The notes: generated by a model not told the origin, from the letters alone. Counted from the first letter of the stretch, positions 45,903 to 55,033 are shown. The stretch is DNA of 64,000 nt from Shimia sediminis (GCF_003990645.1 NZ_RYZK01000010.1:95985-159984); one strand, 5' to 3'. Made by a program: numbers and translations.

Positions 45903-46652
45903 TCACAGGTCCAGCTCTCCTGAAATCAGAGCAATTGCCAAGGCCTCTTCCCGGGTGCGTGCATCAAGCTTCAGCCGAGCGGATTGCAAGTGCTTGCGCA
46001 CCGTGACTTCGGCAATTCCAAGCGCGAAAGCAATCTGCGTGTTAAGATGTCCGCGCGCCAAAAGCCGCAAAATTTCCTTTTCCCGATCGCTGAGTGTTCC
46101 CGGGGTGCGCCCGAAAACGAAAGAGTCTTCGTGATTGGTCTCCAAGGAATCCTGAAACGCCGCAACCAATACCGAGGCAACACGCAATTTATCTTCGAAC
46201 TCCTTTCCCGACAACGAGGTCAGGCTTTCGTCAGAGCAAAACGTCAACAGTTTCCGCGTGCCAGAAAACTCGCCGTTAAATCCAATCCCTCTTAGGTAGC
46301 CATATCCGGCATCTTGCAACTCCCAGTTCAGGCCCAAAATCTGTGAATCCGTAGTTGATTTACGGTTTTCCAATCCGCACTTGGCTTCGTAAATCAGGTT
46401 TCCTGACTTTAAATTGTCGATAAACGGGTCCCATTCAAAATAAGCATTATCAATGTAGTGATGAAGCCAATCTTCACGCATAGAGCTCTGAAACCAATAA
46501 ATCCCACGTGTATCACAGTTTGCTACGGCCAAATTGACGGCAGAGGCACCAAGTTCAGCCAACATACTTTGAGTGACTTTCCAACGATCCTCGGCCGATT
46601 TGGTTTCTGAATAACGATCAATATAGTCTATGGCGAATTGTTCCTCGGACAC
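45903..46652 (-). CDS. LuxR-family regulator with autoinducer-binding domain (copy 1)
   Basis: This is a 249-residue protein if it starts at GTG 46652, which has AAAAAGG upstream and gives the same length as copy 2; a longer in-frame start at 46736 exists. The N-terminal half matches autoinducer-binding domains, including Trp62, Tyr66, Asp75 and Pro76 (W-x3-Y and DP in EWDPFI). The C-terminal half has the LuxR HTH (LSDREKEILRLLARGHLNTQIA). No luxI synthase is in the window, so it is a LuxR solo. The signal is unknown; it need not be an acyl-homoserine lactone. Confidence 0.88.
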   Translation of the reverse strand: MSEEQFAIDYIDRYSETKSAEDRWKVTQSMLAELGASAVNLAVANCDTRGIYWFQSSMREDWLHHYIDNAYFEWDPFIDNLKSGNLIYEAKCGLENRKSTTDSQILGLNWELQDAGYGYLRGIGFNGEFSGTRKLLTFCSDESLTSLSGKEFEDKLRVASVLVAAFQDSLETNHEDSFVFGRTPGTLSDREKEILRLLARGHLNTQIAFALGIAEVTVRKHLQSARLKLDARTREEALAIALISGELDL

Positions 46653-46976
46653 ACAGGCACCTTTTTCATAACGACGTTCCTCCCGGCCCGTTGCTGAAGA
46701 CAATTCCTGTTCTTTATCCAAAATGCCATATGGCAAGGGCCGTGTAATGCCAAAATTCTAGGCCCGCTGCCACATAATTCAAAGTTTTTTTTGGCCGTAA
46801 CTCAAGCAAGCGTGCGCTTACCAGCAGTAAAAAGACTGGCTCTCACGGGCGTGCAAATGTGTGGGAATTCACAAAAAACGCAAACCTCGACTACTGTCTT
46901 CAGAAAACCGCGACCACTAACAAAAAAAACGGCCCCGCAAATGCGAGGCCGTCTTTGGAATTCAGATCGAAAGGGC
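46653..46976 (-). other. luxR copy 1 upstream region
   Basis: This 324-base stretch is AT-rich. Apart from the csp terminator (46921-46952) I see no gene. It should hold the luxR copy 1 promoter, but no convincing -35/-10 pair stands out. Confidence 0.6.
46921..46952 (-). terminator. Terminator of the cold-shock gene
   Basis: ACGGCCTCGCA pairs with TGCGGGGCCGT (one wobble) and TTTTTTTTG follows on the minus strand, 24 bases past the csp stop. Confidence 0.95.
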
Positions 46977-47183
46977 TTAGGCCAGTTCGATGTTCACAGC
47001 AGATTCGCGACCGTCACGGCCGGCTTCTACGTCGAAAGTCACTTTCTGGTTGTCGGCGAGGCCGGTCAGACCGGAACGCTCAACAGCCGAGATGTGTACA
47101 AACACGTCTTTGCTGCCACCATCGGGTGCGATGAAGCCGAAGCCTTTAGTAGTGTTGAACCATTTTACGGTGCCAGTGGCCAT
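46977..47183 (-). CDS. Cold-shock protein (CspA family)
   Basis: The 68-residue protein has both RNA-binding motifs, [12 protein letters not shown] (RNP1) and VFVHIS (RNP2). CSD proteins melt RNA structures. It lies between the two luxR paralogues, with its own promoter at 47311-47339 and a leader of about 120 bases, typical for regulated cold-shock genes. I chose ATG 47183 ([10 protein letters not shown]); earlier in-frame codons are not conserved. Confidence 0.96.
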   Translation of the reverse strand: MATGTVKWFNTTKGFGFIAPDGGSKDVFVHISAVERSGLTGLADNQKVTFDVEAGRDGRESAVNIELA

Positions 47184-47310
47184 ATCCGTAGTCTCCATTA
47201 ATTTTCGTTGCCCGCGGTAGTGCGGCAACCCGGCGTGGTCGGTCTGGATCGAAAGACTGAAGCCGGATTAGCAGAGACAGTGGTCGAAATAGAATAACGT
47301 AAGCTAGGTG

Positions 47311-47339
47311 CATATGGGGTGTTGTCGGCCAGATAGCAA
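47311..47339 (-). promoter_or_regulatory. Promoter of the cold-shock gene
   Basis: On the minus strand TTGCTA and CATATG are spaced by 17 bases. It gives a 5' leader of roughly 120 bases. Confidence 0.5.
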
Positions 47340-47438
47340 GGAAAGAATTCCCGCGACCGCAAAACAAGGCGCGAGTTCGCCTACGACGTCAGGTCATCAA
47401 AGCCGCCCTGCCCGGAATGGCAGCCTTCCTCATACCGG

Positions 47439-47458
47439 CATTATCGATATCGATAGGT
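47439..47458. promoter_or_regulatory. 20-base dyad, copy 2 (upstream of csp promoter)
   Basis: Identical in all 20 positions to 45711-45730. Its centre is about 110 bases upstream of the csp -35, in the same orientation relative to the preceding luxR gene. Confidence 0.6.
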
Positions 47459-47596
47459 ATTCGGACCCACGCGCACAAAATATTCTGTAATCGGCGCAAG
47501 GGTTCCCCAACCTCTGTGCCAGGTTCCAGGTAGCCTTTCAGACATCCCGCTGGCCTGCCCGGATCAGTTTTTTAGTACCAATCTATAGTATCGATC

Positions 47597-47626
47597 TGTC
47601 GTGGTTTCCGTCCCGGAGCCACGACA
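47597..47626 (-). other. 30-base hairpin after luxR copy 2
   Basis: It has the same architecture and length as the hairpin at 45866-45895; several differences fall in the loop or keep pairing (for example G-T for G-C). It starts 6 bases past the luxR stop. Confidence 0.75.
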
Positions 47627-47632
47627 ATTCGC

Positions 47633-48382
47633 TCAAAGCGTCAGCTCACCGGAGGCAAGCGCAATGGCCAGGGCTTCCTCACGGGTTCGCGCCCCGAGCT
47701 TTTGACGGGCAGATTGCAGATGCTTGCGCACCGTCACCTCGGCAACTCCAAGATCATAGGCAATCTGAGCATTGAGCCGCCCCTTTGCCAGAAGCCGCAA
47801 TATTTGCTGCTCGCGCTCACTCAGCCTGTCCGGCGCTTGTCCAAAGAGATAGGCGTCCGTGTGCTCCGGATCGAGAGGGTCTTGAAACGCGGTGATCAGA
47901 ACCGAAGCGATGCGCCATCGATCCTCAAACTCCTTGTTACTCAGGGCGGAAACATTCTCGTCCGAACAAAACGTCAGATACTTCCGGGTCCCGGCAATTT
48001 CTCCCTGCACGCTTACCCCACGCAAATAACCATAGCCTGCGTCCTGGAGTTTCCAATTCAGATCGAGGACGCGCTGATCCCCGGTCGTTTCCAAGGTCTC
48101 CATGCCACATTTGGCTTCATATATGCCATAGCCGGACCTGAGATTGTCGATAAACGGATCCCATTCGTAGTAAGTGTTTTCGATATAGTGATCCAGCCAG
48201 CTCTGACGCATGGAACTCTGGAACCAGACGAAATCACGATTGGCGCAGTCAACAACGGTGACATTTGCCGCCGAAGCCCCGAGGTCTGCGAGTATTCCCT
48301 GCGAAACCTCCCATCGCTCCGCCGACGAACCCGACGAAACAAATCGGTCAATACAATCAATCGTATAACTGTCTTCCGTCAC
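47633..48382 (-). CDS. LuxR-family regulator with autoinducer-binding domain (copy 2)
   Basis: This 249-residue paralogue of the gene at 45903 is similar along its full length. I chose GTG 48382, with AAGGGA nine bases upstream; an in-frame TTG at 48403 is the alternative. Trp62, Tyr66, Asp75 and Pro76 are at identical positions to copy 1 and the HTH (LSEREQQILRLLAKGRLNAQIA) is intact, so both copies look functional. No synthase gene is near. The two copies flank the cold-shock gene in the same direction. Confidence 0.88.
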   Translation of the reverse strand: MTEDSYTIDCIDRFVSSGSSAERWEVSQGILADLGASAANVTVVDCANRDFVWFQSSMRQSWLDHYIENTYYEWDPFIDNLRSGYGIYEAKCGMETLETTGDQRVLDLNWKLQDAGYGYLRGVSVQGEIAGTRKYLTFCSDENVSALSNKEFEDRWRIASVLITAFQDPLDPEHTDAYLFGQAPDRLSEREQQILRLLAKGRLNAQIAYDLGVAEVTVRKHLQSARQKLGARTREEALAIALASGELTL

Positions 48383-48723
48383 GTCATATTCCCTTACGAA
48401 CAACCCCTCTTAAAAGCCTTTTCCGGCACCTGAATTCAGCACAGGATTGTTCTAAAACTCAATTCAATCCACTTAAAGATTATCAAAACTGGCGCAAAAT
48501 CAAAATGTTTTTGTCACCTGAAATTTTCCATCAGCATTGGGAGCCGTCACAATCAATGACAGAGAAACCCTGCGACAGGGTTGGAGGCGGCATGCCCGCG
48601 GCACGTCCAGCCCTTCAAATCCAGATGACTGCAAATGTCGTGTGGTGTACCTGTGGCGTCAGGTTCCGCCCGTGCGACCTTCAATCCCTCAAACGGAACG
48701 ATTGGCGGCTTACGGACCAGACC
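48383..48723 (-). other. luxR copy 2 upstream region
   Basis: This 341-base stretch has no convincing gene. It is AT-rich close to luxR copy 2, where a GATAAT-like -10 lies near 48480 without a clear -35. The part near the 2OG oxygenase is GC-richer and shows nothing I can name. Confidence 0.5.
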
Positions 48724-49344
48724 TCACTCCCACTTATAGTTAAAACTCACCGAAATCCGTTCGTCCTCGGCCATGTTCATCGGCACCTCGTGGCGCAGCC
48801 AGCTTTCCCAGAGGAACACCTCGCCCACCTCGGGTTTCATGTAGATGAACGGCTGCATGTCCCGCCGGGCATCGGGCTGGCGTGCAGGCGCGGCCATCAT
48901 GCGGCCTGAGCGGGGGTCTTCCAGCTTCAGGGCCCCTGCCCCGTCGGGCAACGAGACATAGGTGGTGCCGGAGATCACCGAATGCGGGTGCAGGTGCGAG
49001 GTATGCAGGCCGCCCTCGGGCAGGATGTTGATCCAGATGTCTTCCAGCACCAGTTTCTTGCCCTCGAGTACGAATTCCAGATCCTTGGCGAACTCGGCGA
49101 CATGCTTGTCGAGCGCCGTGACAATGTCGGCAAAGATCGGAAAGCGCCATGGCAGGTCCGTCAGCGATGCATAGGACGTATAGCCTGGGTAGCCCTGGGT
49201 CTCGCACCACTCCTGCCCGGCCTCGTCATCCTCGGCGATGGAGTAGCAGGAGGCCACCAGTTCGTCACTGTCGATTTGCGCCCCATGTTCAGACAACGGG
49301 GCACGGTAAAAGCGGGTCACAAAGAGAGATTCGATCTGGGCCAT
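48724..49344 (-). CDS. 2OG-Fe(II) oxygenase superfamily protein (TIGR02466-like)
   Basis: This 206-residue protein shows the double-stranded beta-helix pattern of small 2OG oxygenases: TSHLHPHSVISGTTYVSLP, LEDPR and WESWLRHEVPMN, with the last His and Arg (ERISVSFNY) at the end. The family is common in marine alphaproteobacteria and phages; its substrate is unknown. It lies in the gap between rplP and rpmC, upstream of luxR copy 2 and divergent from the DM13 gene. Confidence 0.82.
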   Translation of the reverse strand: MAQIESLFVTRFYRAPLSEHGAQIDSDELVASCYSIAEDDEAGQEWCETQGYPGYTSYASLTDLPWRFPIFADIVTALDKHVAEFAKDLEFVLEGKKLVLEDIWINILPEGGLHTSHLHPHSVISGTTYVSLPDGAGALKLEDPRSGRMMAAPARQPDARRDMQPFIYMKPEVGEVFLWESWLRHEVPMNMAEDERISVSFNYKWE

Positions 49345-49470
49345 ACCAGCGGTTTAGCGCAAGCTTGCCCCAAGCGCGAGAGGCCGCGTTGTCACAATCT
49401 TCACCACCAATTCAACTCAATTTCAGCCCGCCCACCCTATATGAGAATTAACCCAAACAGAGTACAGAAC

Positions 49471-49938
49471 ATGCGGAAACTCATTTTGCTTGGAACCCAC
49501 GGTGCGGCGCTGGCCATCGGCTTTGCCTTAGGCATTTACTTCCTGCCTATCCTGACCGCCCCCGAAGGCCCCGATCAGGCGATGCTTGAGGCAGAGGCCC
49601 AGGGCGCCACCTATTCCGCCGAATTCACCCGCGACCTCAAGGGCAGCGACCTGTTCCACTGGGGTGAAGGCACCATCAGCGTCTCACCCGAACGTATCGT
49701 GCACATGGGTGATCTTGCACCGGGTCCCGACTACAAACTCTATCTTGTGCCGGAGTTCGTCGACGACGAAGCCTCTTTCGAGGCGGTCAAGGATCAATCC
49801 GTGCGCATCGGCGACGTAAAAACCTTCAACGGCGTGATCCTCGATGTACCCGCAGACGTGGACATCGACGTCTACACCACCGTGGTGATCTGGTGCGAAG
49901 CCTTTGGCGAATTCATCACGGCTGCGAAGTTTCGATGA
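49471..49938 (+). CDS. Membrane-anchored DM13-domain protein
   Basis: This 155-residue protein has an N-terminal membrane segment (about residues 3-24, LILLGTHGAALAIGFALGIYF) and a C-terminal DM13-type domain (LFHWGEGTISV, APGPDYKLYLVPEFVDDE, VIWCEAFGEFITAAKF), including the conserved cysteine near the end. DM13 domains are thought to take part in redox or electron transfer outside the cytoplasm. An in-frame ATG at 49441 is an alternative start. Confidence 0.8.
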   Translation: MRKLILLGTHGAALAIGFALGIYFLPILTAPEGPDQAMLEAEAQGATYSAEFTRDLKGSDLFHWGEGTISVSPERIVHMGDLAPGPDYKLYLVPEFVDDEASFEAVKDQSVRIGDVKTFNGVILDVPADVDIDVYTTVVIWCEAFGEFITAAKFR

Positions 49939-50025
49939 TCGACACCCTCACCCAAATGGGTTTGGCTCAGAGGCACTTATGGTTTAAAAGGATTGGATGC
50001 CCCAACAAAGCCCCGGATACGCAAT

Positions 50026-50541
50026 ATGAGAATGTTGAGTTGGCTTGGCATTTTTTTGGTACTCGCACTCAGCTTGCTTGTTCTGGCAGGAAGCGTAGCT
50101 AGCTTGCTTGTGGCATGGGACGCTCCTCGCATTGAATTTCTTGTAGAAACCGAAGGAGAGGGGATTGCAGCAACCAAGCTCAGCAGTTTTGAAAAAGAAC
50201 TGAGTGACATAATCCAGGCTTTTGGTCTCACGCTGACTAGAACGCGTGAATTTCGCCATAAAAACGCAAGGGTCCTCGAATTCGAAGGTGAAACTGATAA
50301 AGGTAAGCCCTTTCTGGCTTACTATTCCGCGCAAAAACAGCAGATTAGATTTCAGTTGAAAGAAATCAATTTCCCCCGAATTCCATTCTTGAACGCGGTT
50401 TTTGGAAAAACAAACCTACCGAAGTCTCTTTGCCAAAAGGGTGTCACGTCTAATGAGCTGTTTGAACAATCGTTTGATACATTCACAGTGTCCTCTAGGC
50501 TCTTTACCGGCCAAGAGGTTGATGGAATGATCTGCAAGTGA
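50026..50541 (+). CDS. Unknown membrane-anchored protein, AT-rich gene
   Basis: This 171-residue product has one N-terminal membrane segment (about 3-28) and a soluble part with two cysteines (SLCQ and the final ICK). I chose ATG 50026; an in-frame TTG lies at 49993. I do not recognise the family. The gene is visibly AT-richer than its neighbours and may be a recent arrival in the rplP/rpmC gap. Confidence 0.55.
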   Translation: MRMLSWLGIFLVLALSLLVLAGSVASLLVAWDAPRIEFLVETEGEGIAATKLSSFEKELSDIIQAFGLTLTRTREFRHKNARVLEFEGETDKGKPFLAYYSAQKQQIRFQLKEINFPRIPFLNAVFGKTNLPKSLCQKGVTSNELFEQSFDTFTVSSRLFTGQEVDGMICK

Positions 50542-50547
50542 ACAACC

Positions 50548-51087
50548 TTAGTAGTGGCGACCACTAGACACTGTGAGCGTCACAGCACCGTCCTTCCGGT
50601 ACAGGTCAAAAAGTTCGAAAGCGGCCGACGGAGGTGCCGAACCGAAATCCACAGTGAGGGCATTACCTTCTTGAACAACCGAGTGAATAATCCCGGTCAT
50701 GAGCTGACCGCTCTCGGGGACCTTGTCCACATCAAGCCACGCATTGAACCAACGGTCAAACCCCTCAGGAAGCGCCATGGTTGGCTGCGCTTCTATTCTG
50801 ACCGAGTCCCAAGCTAAAGCGGAGAACACGACTTGCATTGATCCAATGGAAGTCTCCGCAGGCCCCCGGAGTGCCTCCGGGTTTGGAACTATTTCGATAG
50901 CACCACTCCCGTCATGGTCTCCACCGATAAAGTCGACGACAAACAGTTTGCGGTATGTTGTGCCAGAAATCTCGAAAGCGATCTCCGGGTGGAGACTCTG
51001 AAACTTTGGCAAATTCTCTTCGTAGGCAGCCTCAAATTGCGTGGCGTAGGCCGATTGCAATTCAATGAGAAGCTCCATGAGTTCCAT
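50548..51087 (-). CDS. Unknown soluble protein
   Basis: This product of about 179 residues starts at ATG 51087 (MELMELLIELQSAYATQFEAAY), is acidic, and has no signal peptide or motif that I recognise. The ATG at 51078 is an alternative. It converges on the AT-rich unknown gene with only six bases between stops, and it lies in the same direction as the ribosomal genes, just past the rplP terminator. Confidence 0.55.
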   Translation of the reverse strand: MELMELLIELQSAYATQFEAAYEENLPKFQSLHPEIAFEISGTTYRKLFVVDFIGGDHDGSGAIEIVPNPEALRGPAETSIGSMQVVFSALAWDSVRIEAQPTMALPEGFDRWFNAWLDVDKVPESGQLMTGIIHSVVQEGNALTVDFGSAPPSAAFELFDLYRKDGAVTLTVSSGRHY

Positions 51088-51204
51088 AGTTTTTAAACGA
51101 TCCGATGCAATGAACCTGAAAGGCTTTTCACGACAACCTCCCGCACTACAAAGCGACCCGCAACCTGAAACTGCATACCTCAAGCTAAAGGTTACCCAAA
51201 AATC

Positions 51205-51233
51205 GAAAAAGGCGGGGACATGCCCCGCCTTTT
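51205..51233 (-). terminator. Terminator of the rplB-to-rplP block
   Basis: AAAAGGCGGGG pairs with CCCCGCCTTTT around a short loop, and TTTTTCGATTTTTGGG follows on the minus strand. It lies 24 bases past the rplP stop. Confidence 0.94.
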
Positions 51234-51256
51234 CAATCTTTCAAAGTCCTTGGACC

Positions 51257-51670
51257 TTACCAGTCTTCGCGAACCACGACGCGGGTTTTCACCGGCAGTT
51301 TCATCGCGGCGAGGCGCAGAGCTTCGCGGGCGATGTCGTCGTTGACGCCATCGATCTCGAACATCACGCGGCCAGGCTTAACTTTGCAGACCCAACGGTC
51401 GACCGAGCCTTTACCTTTACCCATACGAACTTCGATCGGCTTTGCAGTGACCGGTACGTCGGGGAAGATACGAATCCAAACACGGCCTTGACGTTTCATG
51501 TGACGCGTCATGGCACGACGTGCTGCTTCGATCTGGCGGGCAGTCACACGCTCGGGTGTGGTTGCCTTGAGACCGTAGGAGCCGAAGTTCAGGTCGGAAC
51601 CGCCTTTAGCGAGGCCCTTGATCCGGCCTTTGTGCTGCTTGCGGAATTTAGTACGCTTTGGTTGAAGCAT
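51257..51670 (-). CDS. rplP: 50S ribosomal protein L16
   Basis: The 137-residue protein starts [20 protein letters not shown]. It contains [21 protein letters not shown]; Arg82 there aligns with the E. coli L16 arginine (Arg81) known to be hydroxylated by a 2OG oxygenase (YcfD/RoxA). It is the last gene of its block; rpmC, its usual downstream partner, is 5.8 kb away. Confidence 0.98.
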   Translation of the reverse strand: MLQPKRTKFRKQHKGRIKGLAKGGSDLNFGSYGLKATTPERVTARQIEAARRAMTRHMKRQGRVWIRIFPDVPVTAKPIEVRMGKGKGSVDRWVCKVKPGRVMFEIDGVNDDIAREALRLAAMKLPVKTRVVVREDW

Positions 51671-51682
51671 CTCTCTATCTCC

Positions 51683-52390
51683 TTAGCGACGACCGCCGGC
51701 ACCGCGAGGTGCTGGGCCATCCTGGAGTTCCTGTGCTTTACGATCGCGTGCCGAAGGATCGTGCTCCATGATCTCACCTTTGAAGATCCAGACCTTGATC
51801 CCGATGATCCCATAAGGGGTCATCGATTCGACTGCGGCGTAATCGATGTCGGCGCGCAGAGTGTGCAAAGGCACGCGGCCTTCACGGTACCATTCCGTCC
51901 GTGCGATTTCAGCACCACCCAGACGGCCAGCAACGTTCACCCGGATACCCAGGGCGCCCATGCGCATGGCGTTCTGAACGGCACGCTTCATCGCGCGACG
52001 GAAAGACACACGGCGTTCCAGCTGCTGAGCGATCGACTCGCCAACCAGCTGAGCGTCGAGCTCGGGCTTGCGCACTTCAACGATGTTGAGGTGCAGCTCG
52101 CTGTCGGTCATCGCGGCGATTTTCTTGCGCAGGGTTTCGATGTCCGCGCCTTTCTTGCCGATGATGACGCCGGGACGAGCCGTGTGGATCGTGACGCGGC
52201 ACTTTTTGTGCGGACGTTCGATGATCACACGCGCAACACCGGCTTGCTTGCACTCTTTGTTGATGAACTCACGGATTTTCAGGTCTTCCAGAAGAAGATC
52301 ACCGTAGTCCTTGGTATCTGCGTACCAACGGCTGTCCCAGGTGCGGTTCACCTGAAGACGCATGCCGACCGGATTTACTTTGTTACCCAT
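51683..52390 (-). CDS. rpsC: 30S ribosomal protein S3
   Basis: The 235-residue protein starts [20 protein letters not shown] and has the KH domain ([24 protein letters not shown]). It binds mRNA at the entry channel. It overlaps the rplV stop by one base. Confidence 0.98.
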   Translation of the reverse strand: MGNKVNPVGMRLQVNRTWDSRWYADTKDYGDLLLEDLKIREFINKECKQAGVARVIIERPHKKCRVTIHTARPGVIIGKKGADIETLRKKIAAMTDSELHLNIVEVRKPELDAQLVGESIAQQLERRVSFRRAMKRAVQNAMRMGALGIRVNVAGRLGGAEIARTEWYREGRVPLHTLRADIDYAAVESMTPYGIIGIKVWIFKGEIMEHDPSARDRKAQELQDGPAPRGAGGRR

Positions 52391-52770
52391 TAGGCTTGCT
52401 CCTCAACTTGACGCACCTTGATGGTGAGTTCCGAGAACGGTTTCATGATCTTGCCGAAACGACCACGGGCGCGCGGACGACCGCGTTTCATGGTCAGGTT
52501 CTTACCCACATAGGCTTCGGCGACGATCAGCTCGTCCACGTCCAGGTTGTGGTTGTTTTCGGCGTTGGCAATGGCGGACTGAAGGCATTTCTTCACGTCT
52601 GCTGCGATGCGCTTGTTCGAGAAAGTCAGATCGGTCAGAGCCTTTTCAACTTTCTTGCCACGGATCATGCCTGCGACCAGGTTCAGTTTTTGCGGGCTGG
52701 TGCGAAGCATGCGCAGTTTTGCCATTGCTTCGTTGTCTGCCACGCGGCGGGGATTTTTATCCTTGCTCAT
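52390..52770 (-). CDS. rplV: 50S ribosomal protein L22
   Basis: The 126-residue protein has [29 protein letters not shown] and [20 protein letters not shown]. It lines the exit tunnel. It lies between rpsS and rpsC. Confidence 0.98.
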   Translation of the reverse strand: MSKDKNPRRVADNEAMAKLRMLRTSPQKLNLVAGMIRGKKVEKALTDLTFSNKRIAADVKKCLQSAIANAENNHNLDVDELIVAEAYVGKNLTMKRGRPRARGRFGKIMKPFSELTIKVRQVEEQA

Positions 52771-52773
52771 GGC

Positions 52774-53052
52774 TTACTTCCGTTTCGCTTTTTTGTCTGC
52801 GGCGTGACCGTAATAGGTGCGGGTCGGCGAATACTCACCAAACTTCTGACCGATCATGTCTTCCGAGACGTTGACTGGGATGTGTTTCTGACCGTTGTAC
52901 ACACCAAAGGTCAGACCCACGAACTGGGGCAGAATGGTGGAACGACGCGACCAGATCTTGATAACTTCGTTGCGGCCCGACTCGCGCGCTGCTTCGGCTT
53001 TTTTCAGCACGTAAGCATCGACAAAGGGACCTTTCCATACAGAGCGAGACAT
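52774..53052 (-). CDS. rpsS: 30S ribosomal protein S19
   Basis: The 92-residue protein starts [20 protein letters not shown] and has [21 protein letters not shown]. It sits in the 30S head next to S13. It is three bases after rplB. Confidence 0.98.
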   Translation of the reverse strand: MSRSVWKGPFVDAYVLKKAEAARESGRNEVIKIWSRRSTILPQFVGLTFGVYNGQKHIPVNVSEDMIGQKFGEYSPTRTYYGHAADKKAKRK

Positions 53053-53055
53053 GTA

Positions 53056-53898
53056 TTAACGCCCCTTCTTCTTGGCGTGACGCGAGCGAATGATAAGCTT
53101 TTGCGACGCTTTGTTCTTGTTGCGGGTACGAGCCCCTTTGGTCGGCTTACCCCAAGGCGATACCGGGTGACGACCACCCGAGGTACGGCCCTCACCACCA
53201 CCATGTGGGTGATCGATCGGGTTCATAACCACACCACGAACCGACGGACGCTTGCCCTTGTGGCGCATACGACCGGCTTTACCGTAGTTCTGGTTCGAGT
53301 TGTCAGGGTTCGACACGGCACCAACGGTGGCCATGCATTCCTGACGGACCATGCGCAGTTCGCCCGACGACAGGCGGATCTGAGCGTAGCCACCGTCACG
53401 ACCAACGAACTGAGCATATGTGCCGGCTGCGCGTGCGATCTGGCCGCCCTTGCCCGGTTTCAGTTCGATGTTGTGGATGATGGTACCAATGGGCATGCCC
53501 GAGAAGGGCATTGCGTTACCCGGCTTGATGTCGGCCTTGGCCGAAGCAACAACCTGGTCGCCAACTGCGAGACGCTGAGGTGCGAGGATATAGGCCTGCT
53601 CTCCGTCTTCGTATTTGACGAGTGCGATGAAGGCGGTCCGGTTCGGGTCATACTCGATCCGTTCGACGGTTGCCGCAACATCAAATTTGTTCCGTTTGAA
53701 ATCAACGATCCGGTAGAGGCGTTTTGCCCCACCACCGCGGCGACGCGATGTGATCCGTCCGGTGTTATTCCGGCCGCCCGACTTTGTCAGACCCTCGGTG
53801 AGGGCTTTGACTGGACGTCCTTTATACAGCTCGGAACGGTCAATCAGCACCAACCCACGTTGGCCCGGCGTCGTCGGCTTATACGACTTAAGTGCCAT
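53056..53898 (-). CDS. rplB: 50S ribosomal protein L2
   Basis: The 280-residue protein starts [21 protein letters not shown] and has [25 protein letters not shown] near the peptidyl transferase. It opens its own block here, 4.1 kb from rplW, with a structured leader and a promoter at 54043-54071. Confidence 0.98.
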   Translation of the reverse strand: MALKSYKPTTPGQRGLVLIDRSELYKGRPVKALTEGLTKSGGRNNTGRITSRRRGGGAKRLYRIVDFKRNKFDVAATVERIEYDPNRTAFIALVKYEDGEQAYILAPQRLAVGDQVVASAKADIKPGNAMPFSGMPIGTIIHNIELKPGKGGQIARAAGTYAQFVGRDGGYAQIRLSSGELRMVRQECMATVGAVSNPDNSNQNYGKAGRMRHKGKRPSVRGVVMNPIDHPHGGGEGRTSGGRHPVSPWGKPTKGARTRNKNKASQKLIIRSRHAKKKGR

Positions 53899-53948
53899 GC
53901 TTTCTGTCTTCCGTTTAGCATCGGCGGGTTACCCCGCCTATATGTTTG

Positions 53949-53990
53949 AGGCCCCCGTAGGTGCCAATGGTATAGGCCCCCGTAGGTGCC
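53949..53990. repeat. Two 17-base direct repeats in the rplB leader
   Basis: AGGCCCCCGTAGGTGCC occurs at 53949-53965 and 53974-53990 with a 25-base period. Both copies lie in the leader between the promoter and the rplB start; each copy can fold weakly on itself. Confidence 0.75.
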
Positions 53991-54042
53991 CGACTAAATA
54001 ACAACCGGCCCCAGAACGAATCTGAGGCCAGCCGACTGGCGG

Positions 54043-54071
54043 GATATAGCGGGGTTGGGGGTGGGTGGCAA
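54043..54071 (-). promoter_or_regulatory. Promoter of the rplB-to-rplP block
   Basis: On the minus strand TTGCCA and TATATC are separated by exactly 17 bases. The -35 and -10 are the same as at rpsJ. The -35 overlaps a small AATAGGA/TCCTATT dyad at 54070-54087. Confidence 0.75.
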
Positions 54072-54124
54072 TAGGAAGAGTCCTATTTCTTTGGGCGCAA
54101 CAGATGCGGCGCACCAAGCCGGTT

Positions 54125-55033
54125 TCACACCAAACTGTCGAACACTGAGGCGCAATAGTCGGTCAACGGTTTGGTCAATCCGTTCAGGGGGTGCTCTGCG
54201 CGATGAGCAATGACGATCGGGGTTGGATTGAGGTCCTCTTTCAGCGCAACACAGACAACCCGGTTTCCGTCATAAGTCACATCCGTCGCCGGGCGCATAG
54301 AGAGGATCGACACGCCCAGCCCATTCGCCACGCTGCACCGAACAGACTCGATCGAGGCCGAGCGAAAGGCAATTCTGGGGCCGATATCGAATTCAGCAAA
54401 GATCGCGTAAAAATACTCGCGGCTTTGCGGGGCGTCGAACAGAATGAAATCTTCTGCGTCCAGCTCGCGAATGGACACCGTTTGCAGTCCGGCCAAGCGA
54501 TGATCCTCAGGCACAATGAGATAGGGCTGCGCTGCCGACATTCTACGCCACGTCAGGCGGTTAGGGTTGAGGCCGAGGTCGTACATAACCGCCAGATCAA
54601 GATCATTCTGGTAGAGCGCGCTGGTCAGGTCCGCTTGCAGCATCTCTCTGACGTTCAGCGTCACACCCGGCGCCCGTTCTTTATAGCCGCGCACAATTGG
54701 CGCCAGGCAAAACGGGGCTAGAGACTGAAAGCAACCAAGCCTGACAGTGCCGCTGCGGTTTTCAGCGATTTCCACGATGGCCTGATCCACCTGATCGGCA
54801 TAGCCCAACAGTTTCTCGGCGTATTTCAGAAACTCCGCCCCCTGTGCGGTCAGCTCCATTCCCCGCGCATGCAGCCGATGAAACAGGACAAGCCCGGTCA
54901 AGTCTTCGAGCTTGCGAATGGCTTGCGCGATGGCTGGCTGGGAAATGCCCACCTTTTGAGCGGCAGAGGCGATGCCACCGGTTTCCGCCACGGCGCGGAA
55001 ATACAGACATTGGCGGATTGTGATCTTGGACAT
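54125..55033 (-). CDS. LysR-family transcriptional regulator
   Basis: This 302-residue protein has an HTH (about 1-60, IASAAQKVGISQPAIAQAIRKLEDLTG) and a LysR-type effector domain. It is divergent from a PhyH-like oxygenase and shares with it a dyad of operator type. It is probably that gene's regulator. It ends about 54 bases before the rplB promoter, with no strong terminator of its own visible. Confidence 0.92.
   Translation of the reverse strand: MSKITIRQCLYFRAVAETGGIASAAQKVGISQPAIAQAIRKLEDLTGLVLFHRLHARGMELTAQGAEFLKYAEKLLGYADQVDQAIVEIAENRSGTVRLGCFQSLAPFCLAPIVRGYKERAPGVTLNVREMLQADLTSALYQNDLDLAVMYDLGLNPNRLTWRRMSAAQPYLIVPEDHRLAGLQTVSIRELDAEDFILFDAPQSREYFYAIFAEFDIGPRIAFRSASIESVRCSVANGLGVSILSMRPATDVTYDGNRVVCVALKEDLNPTPIVIAHRAEHPLNGLTKPLTDYCASVFDSLV

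Larger units (their letters stand above)
47184..47632 (-). other. csp upstream region
   Basis: This 449-base stretch has no gene. It holds the csp leader, the csp promoter (47311-47339), the second copy of the 20-base dyad (47439-47458) and the hairpin of luxR copy 2 (47597-47626). Confidence 0.8.

Noticed and set aside
52396-53949. A 517-codon plus-strand frame opposite rplV, rpsS and rplB
   Set aside because: It is antisense to conserved ribosomal genes, and its product is compositionally biased.
54070-54087. The AATAGGA/TCCTATT dyad as terminator of the lysR gene
   Set aside because: No U-run follows on the minus strand and the stem is only 7 base pairs; it may be chance overlap with the rplB -35.
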